Shown here piece by piece: positions 59,388 to 64,000 of a stretch of 64,000 bases of DNA. The stretch is from NCBI GenBank assembly GCA_934525675.1, contig CAKSZH010000002.1, positions 124,001 to 188,000 of the forward strand, written 5' to 3'. A model generated the notes under the pieces. The model was not told the DNA's origin and did no database searches. It saw only the letters and a program-made list of their open reading frames with translations. The position numbers and the translations under genes were made by a program. Position 1 is the first letter of the stretch. Each line of letters starts with the position of its first letter. This stretch comes from an uncultured Eubacteriales bacterium. Lineage in GTDB: Bacteria; Bacillota; Clostridia; Oscillospirales; CAG-272.

Positions 59388-60707
59388 ATGGACGGCCGAT
59401 TGTGGCTGCTTTTGACACTGTTTCTCATCCTGATTCTGATCAGCGCGTATTTCTCCGCGTCAGAATCCGCTTTTTCACGCGTCAACCTGATTCGGATGCG
59501 CAGTCGCGCCGAATCAGGAAATAAACGGGCGAAAAGTGTCATTTTTATTTCCGAGCATTACGAAAAAGCACTGACTACCCTGCTCATCGGGAACAACATT
59601 ACAAACATTGCGGCGGCGGCAGTTGCCACACTGTTTGCGACCAGAGCTTTTTCCGACGGAAATCAGGACACCGTCACGGTACTCTGTACCGTTATCACCA
59701 CTCTCATCGTATTCATGGGCGGTGAAATGACCCCGAAATCACTTGCCAATGACCGGAGCGACGAGGTCGCGGAGTTTTCCGCGCCGATTCTCCGTTTTCT
59801 CATGAAAATTCTGACCCCGTTTTCCGCTTTCTTTATGAAGATCAGCGGTTTTGTAACGGGCTTTTTCAAAAAATCCGACAAGCCCTCCATTTCCGAAGAC
59901 GAACTCTATGATATTATTGACACCATCGAGGACGAGGGTGTGGTGGACGAAGACCAGAGCGACCTGCTTAAATCCGCGCTGGAATTCGATGATACTACCG
60001 CCGCGGATGTCATGACCATGCGCCGGGATATTTACGCGCTGGACGTTTCCCTGCCGACTGCGGAAATTTTGAAGGAAATCCAGAACTGCAACCATACCCG
60101 GATTCCTGTTTACGAGGGGGATATTGATCACATCATCGGCATTCTCCAGATCCGCCGTTTTCTCAAGGCGTATCTGAAGGAACCTGCCGTTGACCTGCGT
60201 GGGCAGCTTTATGAGCCCTTCTTTGTCACGCCCGACGCCAAGATTGATGACCTGCTTTCCACCATGCGCCAGCATCGGTTCTACCTTGCCATCGTGCGGG
60301 ACGAAAAGCAGAAACAGACGCTCGGCATCGTGACCATCGAGGATTTTCTGGAAGAACTGGTGGGCGAGATCTGGGACGAGGACGATACATATGACCGCAA
60401 CTTCATCAAGCTCGGCGGAAACCGTTATCAGATCAATCCCCGTTTTACCGTGCGCGATGCATTTGCCCGGATCGGCGTGAGTATTACGGAGCCTGCGGCA
60501 ACCAAGCAATCGCTTGCATCATGGATCAACCAGTATTACCTACGCACCCGCGGTACGCCCCCGGAGGAGGAGGACACCTTCCGTTTTGCCGGCGTGGAGG
60601 TCGAAGTCATCGCCGTCAAGGACGGGCGGGTGACAGAAGTCGTTCTGCATAATCTGAACGATGAAGTCAAACTGCCTGCCGCATCCCGGAAAGGAGGTGC
60701 GGTCTGA
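59388..60707 (+). CDS. CNNM/CorC-type hemolysin family protein (first copy)
   Basis: A 439-residue protein with the DUF21 membrane domain (residues 1-180, with ISAYFSASESAFSRVN and LLIGNNITNIAAAAVAT, then GGEMTPKSLA). Two CBS domains follow (from about 200, ALEFDDTTAADVMTMR; then CNHTRIPVYEGDIDHIIGIL) and a CorC/HlyC C-terminal domain (IKLGGNRYQINPRFTVRDAF). The family exports Mg2+ or Na+/Mg2+ (MpfA, CNNM), with CBS domains sensing nucleotide. It overlaps the second copy by one base (TGATG), so the two are translationally coupled and may form a heterodimer. Confidence 0.92.
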   Translation: MDGRLWLLLTLFLILILISAYFSASESAFSRVNLIRMRSRAESGNKRAKSVIFISEHYEKALTTLLIGNNITNIAAAAVATLFATRAFSDGNQDTVTVLCTVITTLIVFMGGEMTPKSLANDRSDEVAEFSAPILRFLMKILTPFSAFFMKISGFVTGFFKKSDKPSISEDELYDIIDTIEDEGVVDEDQSDLLKSALEFDDTTAADVMTMRRDIYALDVSLPTAEILKEIQNCNHTRIPVYEGDIDHIIGILQIRRFLKAYLKEPAVDLRGQLYEPFFVTPDAKIDDLLSTMRQHRFYLAIVRDEKQKQTLGIVTIEDFLEELVGEIWDEDDTYDRNFIKLGGNRYQINPRFTVRDAFARIGVSITEPAATKQSLASWINQYYLRTRGTPPEEEDTFRFAGVEVEVIAVKDGRVTEVVLHNLNDEVKLPAASRKGGAV

Positions 60708-61990
60708 TGGTCGGATCCATTCTTCTGATTTTGCTGATGCTTCTCTTCTCCGCGTTCTTTTCCGGCACGGAGGTTGTGTTCAACACCATCAGCAAGCTGC
60801 GCCTGAAAAGCCTTGCCGAAGATTCCCCCAAACGGGTCTATAAAATCGCTTATGAAATCGGCGAGCACTTTACCAAAACACTCTGCGCCATTCTGATCGG
60901 CAATAACCTTGTCAACATTACCGCGTCCACCGTTTCCACAGTGATTTTCTTGCGGCTTCTCGCCGGGCATGACGGACTTGCTTCTCTTCTTTCCACCCTG
61001 ATCTTGACGCTCCTCGTTCTGATCTTCGGCGAGATCATTCCGAAGATTCTGGCAAAAGAGCATGCAGAATTTCTGGTCCGGTATGTTACCTATCCCATCC
61101 GGATTCTGACCTATATTCTCTACCCCATTGTATTTGTGGTCATGGCGTTCATCCGCCTCTGTTCCAAGCTGTGGAAACCCAAGGAGCCCCAGCCGACTGT
61201 CCGCGAGGAAGAGCTTTCTTCCCTCATTGACACGGTTGAGGAGGAGGGTGTCATTGACGAAGACCAGGGCGAGCTTCTCCAATCGACCATTGAATTCCCC
61301 GATACCACGGTCGATGAGATTCTGACACCGCGTATCTACATGACTTATATCGACATTGACGATGACCCGGAAGAGATCGAACGGGTCATTGACAGCTCCA
61401 AATATTCGCGTATCCCCGTATTTGAAGAAAATATCGACAATATCATCGGCATCCTGTATCTGAACCATTACTATAAAGCAATGGTTGATGCAAAGGATAT
61501 CCGCAAACTGGACCTCCGTTCGCTTCTGATGGAGCCCTGCTTCATTCATAAGACCATGAAGCTTCCCGCCGCCCTTGCCCTCATGCGCCGCAAAAAAACG
61601 CATATGGCGATTGTCATTGACGAATACGGCGGCACACTCGGCGTTGTCACCATGGAGGACATTCTGGAGGAGCTGGTTGGAGATATCTGGGATGAAAGCG
61701 ACGAGATCGTGACCGAGATCACGCAGATCGGCAAGCACAAATACCGCGTATCCGGTGATATGAACATTGATGACTTTTTCTCCGAGATCGACTACAAGCC
61801 CCAGAACTTTGACTGTGAGTATTCCACGGTCGGCGGTTGGGCGGTAGAAAAACTGGAGGCAGACCCCCACGTCGGCGATACCTTCACCGAGGGTCGGATT
61901 CACGCAAAAGTGACCGAAATGGACGATTTGCGCGTCTCTGCCCTGACTGTCTACGTCGAACCGGAGCCCGAAACCGAAGAAAATTCCTGA
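60707..61990 (+). CDS. CNNM/CorC-type hemolysin family protein (second copy)
   Basis: A 427-residue paralogue of the gene just upstream with the same layout: DUF21 (FSAFFSGTEVVFNTISKL, LIGNNLVNITASTVST, FGEIIPKILAKE), two CBS domains (TIEFPDTTVDEILTPR; SSKYSRIPVFEENIDNIIGIL) and a C-terminal CorC domain (KYRVSGDMNIDDFFSEI). AAAGGAGG lies just before the ATG, inside the first copy. The helix-1 motif SGTEVVF differs from SASESAF of copy one, so the two are diverged rather than recent duplicates. Role as in copy one: probable Mg2+ efflux. Confidence 0.92.
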   Translation: MVGSILLILLMLLFSAFFSGTEVVFNTISKLRLKSLAEDSPKRVYKIAYEIGEHFTKTLCAILIGNNLVNITASTVSTVIFLRLLAGHDGLASLLSTLILTLLVLIFGEIIPKILAKEHAEFLVRYVTYPIRILTYILYPIVFVVMAFIRLCSKLWKPKEPQPTVREEELSSLIDTVEEEGVIDEDQGELLQSTIEFPDTTVDEILTPRIYMTYIDIDDDPEEIERVIDSSKYSRIPVFEENIDNIIGILYLNHYYKAMVDAKDIRKLDLRSLLMEPCFIHKTMKLPAALALMRRKKTHMAIVIDEYGGTLGVVTMEDILEELVGDIWDESDEIVTEITQIGKHKYRVSGDMNIDDFFSEIDYKPQNFDCEYSTVGGWAVEKLEADPHVGDTFTEGRIHAKVTEMDDLRVSALTVYVEPEPETEENS

Positions 61991-61996
61991 ATACTC

Positions 61997-62025
61997 TTGA
62001 CAATCCCCCGAGGGTGTGGTATACT
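61997..62025 (+). promoter_or_regulatory. Sigma-A promoter for ylxM-ffh-rpsP
   Basis: TTGACA, 17-bp spacer, TATACT, starting seven bases after the second CNNM-type stop. Confidence 0.82.
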
Positions 62026-62027
62026 CA

Positions 62028-62050
62028 CTGTAAAGTGATTTGCTTTACAG
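62028..62050 (+). promoter_or_regulatory. Hairpin at the 5' end of the ylxM-ffh mRNA
   Basis: CTGTAAAG and CTTTACAG form a perfect 8-bp stem with a 7-nt loop starting at or next to the predicted transcription start. Such a stem could protect the mRNA 5' end or act as a binding site. Confidence 0.4.
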
Positions 62051-62077
62051 CGAGTATCGCGCCTTTGGGGGTTCGGT

Positions 62078-62413
62078 ATGTTTGAAAAAAATCTGAATAT
62101 TGCATATCTGCTTGATTTTTACGGCGACATACTTTCGGAAAGAAAAAAGACCGTGCTCGATGGATATTACAATCGCGACCTGTCGCTTGCGGAGATTGCC
62201 GAGGAACTCGGCATTTCCCGCCAGGGTGTCCGCGAGCTGATCAAAAAAGCGGAAAACGAGCTTTGCTTCTACGAGGAAAAGCTCGGACTTGCGGAAAAAT
62301 TCCGAAGGACGGAGAGCCGTATCCGGCATCTGATCTCGCTTGCCGAGGACAATCGTCCGGTCGGAGAGATCAGGGCAGAGCTTCTTTTCATGGAAGAAGA
62401 ACTCGAAAAATGA
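62078..62413 (+). CDS. ylxM: YlxM-type helix-turn-helix protein (UPF0122)
   Basis: YlxM modulates the signal recognition particle in Firmicutes and is encoded with ffh. The 111-residue product has LLDFYGDILSERKKTVLDGY and a sigma-factor-region-4-like HTH (LSLAEIAEELGISRQGVREL), followed by a helical tail. Length is normal. It is the first gene of a rightward operon with ffh, 13 bp apart. Confidence 0.92.
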   Translation: MFEKNLNIAYLLDFYGDILSERKKTVLDGYYNRDLSLAEIAEELGISRQGVRELIKKAENELCFYEEKLGLAEKFRRTESRIRHLISLAEDNRPVGEIRAELLFMEEELEK

Positions 62414-62426
62414 TCGGAGGCGTTTT

Positions 62427-63776
62427 ATGTTCGAGAGTCTGGGCGAAAAGCTCAATAACGCGTTCAAAAAATTCCGGAGCAAAGGAAAGCTGACCGAATC
62501 CGACGTCAAGGAAGGAATGCGCGAGGTCAAACTTGCCCTTCTGGAAGCCGACGTCAACTTCAAGGTCGTTAAGGATTTTGTCAAAAATGTAACCGAGCGT
62601 GCAGTCGGTGCGGAGGTGCTGGAATCTCTCCTCCCCGCGCAGCAGGTCATCAAGATTGTCAATGAAGAACTGACCGCGCTGATGGGCGGTTCTCAATCAA
62701 AGCTCGAAATCGCGCCGGCTCCGCCGACCGTCATCATGATGTGCGGTCTGCAGGGTGCGGGTAAAACGACCCATGCGGGCAAGCTCGCGGGGTTATATAA
62801 AAAACAAGGAAAAAAGCCGCTTCTCGTCGCTTGCGACGTGTACCGTCCTGCCGCTATCAAGCAGCTCGAGGTGGTCGGCGGACAGCTTGACATTCCCGTT
62901 TTCCAGATGGGCGATAAGGTCTCCCCCGTCCGCATCGCGGAAGAAGGTGTGGCTTACGCGAAGAAGAACGGCTTTGACATGGTGTTCATCGACACCGCCG
63001 GCAGACTTCACATTGACGAAGCGCTCATGAAGGAGCTTCAGTCCATCAAGGAAAAGGTGCATCCCACCGAGATCCTGCTCACGGTTGACGCCATGATCGG
63101 TCAAGACGCCGTGAACGTTGCGGAAACCTTCAACAATCTTCTGGATATTACCGGTGTGATTCTGACCAAGCTCGACGGCGATACCCGTGGCGGCGCTGCT
63201 CTTTCCATCCGCGCGGTCACCGGCAAACCCATCAAGTTTATCGGTACGGGCGAAAAGCTCGATACCATCGAACCGTTTTACCCCGACCGTATGGCAAGCC
63301 GGATTCTCGGCATGGGTGACGTGCTGACGCTGATTGAAAAGGCGGAGCAGGCATTTGACGAAAAGAAAGCCGCGGAGCTTGAGAAGAAACTCCGTCAGCA
63401 GACCTTCACGCTGGACGATTATCTGGATCAGCTGGGACAGCTCAAGAACATGGGCAATCTTGATCAGGTCATCGGCATGATTCCCGGCATGAACAAGGGC
63501 GCCCTGAAGGATGCAAAGGTCGATGAAAGCGCACTCCGTCACACCGAGGCGATCATTCACGCAATGACCCCGGCGGAACGTCTCAATCCGGACATCATCA
63601 ACGCCTCGCGCAAAAAACGTGTCGCGGTCGGCAGCGGCACCTCCGTTGAGGAGGTCAACAAACTGCTCCGCCAGTTCGACCAGATGAAAAAGATGATGAA
63701 GCAGTTCTCCGGTATGGGCAAAAACGGCAAGATGCCGCGCGGAATGTTCGGCGGCGGAATGCTCGGAAAGAGATAA
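62427..63776 (+). CDS. ffh: Signal recognition particle protein Ffh
   Basis: Ffh is the SRP GTPase that targets nascent membrane and secreted proteins to the Sec channel. The 449-residue product has the N domain (MFESLGEKLNNAFKKFRSKG), the G domain (GLQGAGKTTHAGKLA, DTAGRLHIDEALM, TKLDGDTRGGAAL) and the Met-rich M domain (MGNLDQVIGMIPGM, then the MKKMMKQFSGM helix). The ATG at 62427 has CGGAGG upstream. It follows ylxM and precedes rpsP, as in other Firmicutes. Confidence 0.97.
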   Translation: MFESLGEKLNNAFKKFRSKGKLTESDVKEGMREVKLALLEADVNFKVVKDFVKNVTERAVGAEVLESLLPAQQVIKIVNEELTALMGGSQSKLEIAPAPPTVIMMCGLQGAGKTTHAGKLAGLYKKQGKKPLLVACDVYRPAAIKQLEVVGGQLDIPVFQMGDKVSPVRIAEEGVAYAKKNGFDMVFIDTAGRLHIDEALMKELQSIKEKVHPTEILLTVDAMIGQDAVNVAETFNNLLDITGVILTKLDGDTRGGAALSIRAVTGKPIKFIGTGEKLDTIEPFYPDRMASRILGMGDVLTLIEKAEQAFDEKKAAELEKKLRQQTFTLDDYLDQLGQLKNMGNLDQVIGMIPGMNKGALKDAKVDESALRHTEAIIHAMTPAERLNPDIINASRKKRVAVGSGTSVEEVNKLLRQFDQMKKMMKQFSGMGKNGKMPRGMFGGGMLGKR

Positions 63777-63877
63777 TCGTTTCCCCTGCCCCATTGCAAC
63801 GATAAAATTCCGTACCGACCGAAGGTCCAACGGGTTTTTATAAAAAACATTCATATATTTTTTGGAGGAAATCAAAA

Positions 63878-64000
63878 ATGGCAGTCAAAATGAGACTTAC
63901 GAGAATCGGCAAGAAGAAAGCTCCTTGCTACCGTGTGGTAATCGCAGACGAGCGTTCTCCCCGTGACGGTCGCTTCATTGAAGAAATCGGCTCCTACAAC
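63878..64000 (+). CDS. rpsP: 30S ribosomal protein S16, partial
   Basis: The first 41 residues of S16 are present before the window ends (MAVKMRLTRIGKKKAPCYRV, then VVIADERSPRDGRF). TTGGAGGA precedes the ATG by seven or eight bases. It follows ffh by about 100 bp, the usual order before rimM and trmD. Confidence 0.96.
   Translation, partial: MAVKMRLTRIGKKKAPCYRVVIADERSPRDGRFIEEIGSYN

Noticed and set aside
1..64000. CRISPR arrays, insertion sequences, prophage or toxin-antitoxin modules
   Set aside because: I looked for regularly spaced repeats, transposase or integrase motifs and small paired genes and saw none.

Overview
The window is a chromosomal segment of an endospore-forming Firmicute of the class Clostridia, probably in the Oscillospiraceae/Christensenellales neighbourhood. 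This rests on the gene content: a Gram-positive PolC, YqfC/YqfD/YlbJ/YlmC sporulation proteins, a YlxM-Ffh-S16 operon and an ECF transporter. It also rests on moderately GC-rich DNA, strong AGGAGG-type ribosome sites and many TTGACA-17-TATAAT promoters. The assignment is inferred from family content; no rRNA gene is present to confirm it. Almost everything is core genome. I see no CRISPR array, prophage, insertion sequence or biosynthetic cluster.

Layout. (1) 0-4.4 kb, leftward: a one-helix membrane protein of unknown function, GreA, an S41 protease lipoprotein and a CdaR/PucR-type regulator. (2) 4.5-10.4 kb, a tight leftward operon yqfC-yqfD-phoH-ybeY-era-prmA-rsmE (sporulation plus ribosome maturation), with ylbJ divergent. 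(3) 11.8-18.2 kb: a DUF1015 protein divergent from aspartate kinase, a HIT-SGNH pair divergent from an FkbM-type methyltransferase, and a tiny membrane protein with its own promoter and terminator. (4) 18.2-33.7 kb, leftward: rpsB-tsf, an inserted cell-wall-binding-repeat protein, then pyrH-frr-uppS-cdsA-dxr-rseP-ispG-polC, the classical Firmicute translation/isoprenoid/envelope/replication cluster. (5) 33.8-46.5 kb, leftward: ruvC, an rRNA-methyltransferase-like gene, ecfA1-ecfA2-ecfT, truA, a DUF5711 protein, a CvpA-family protein, a ClpE-like unfoldase, a P-type-ATPase-like protein without catalytic motifs, and ylmC. (6) 46.6-51.8 kb, rightward: DUF951, a YfhO-type membrane protein, ruvA, ruvB. 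(7) 51.9-59.2 kb, mixed: a Mbeg1-like hydrolase, a CAU tRNA, a BspA-repeat lipoprotein, a degenerate LytM-domain protein, a 2-hydroxyacid dehydrogenase and dxs. (8) 59.4-64 kb, rightward: two tandem CNNM/CorC-type transport proteins, then ylxM-ffh-rpsP (rpsP runs off the end).

The genes serve ribosome assembly and translation (rpsB, tsf, frr, era, ybeY, prmA, rsmE, truA, rpsP), the MEP isoprenoid pathway feeding undecaprenyl phosphate (dxs, dxr, ispG, uppS), phospholipid synthesis (cdsA), Holliday-junction processing (ruvA, ruvB, ruvC), protein export (ylxM, ffh) and sporulation (yqfC, yqfD, ylbJ, ylmC).

The best candidates for new biology are the full-length P-type ATPase homologue at 34220-36910, which keeps the fold but has lost the phosphorylated Asp and the other catalytic motifs, and the LytM-domain membrane protein at 54503-56128, which lacks its zinc ligands and appears to start at ACG.
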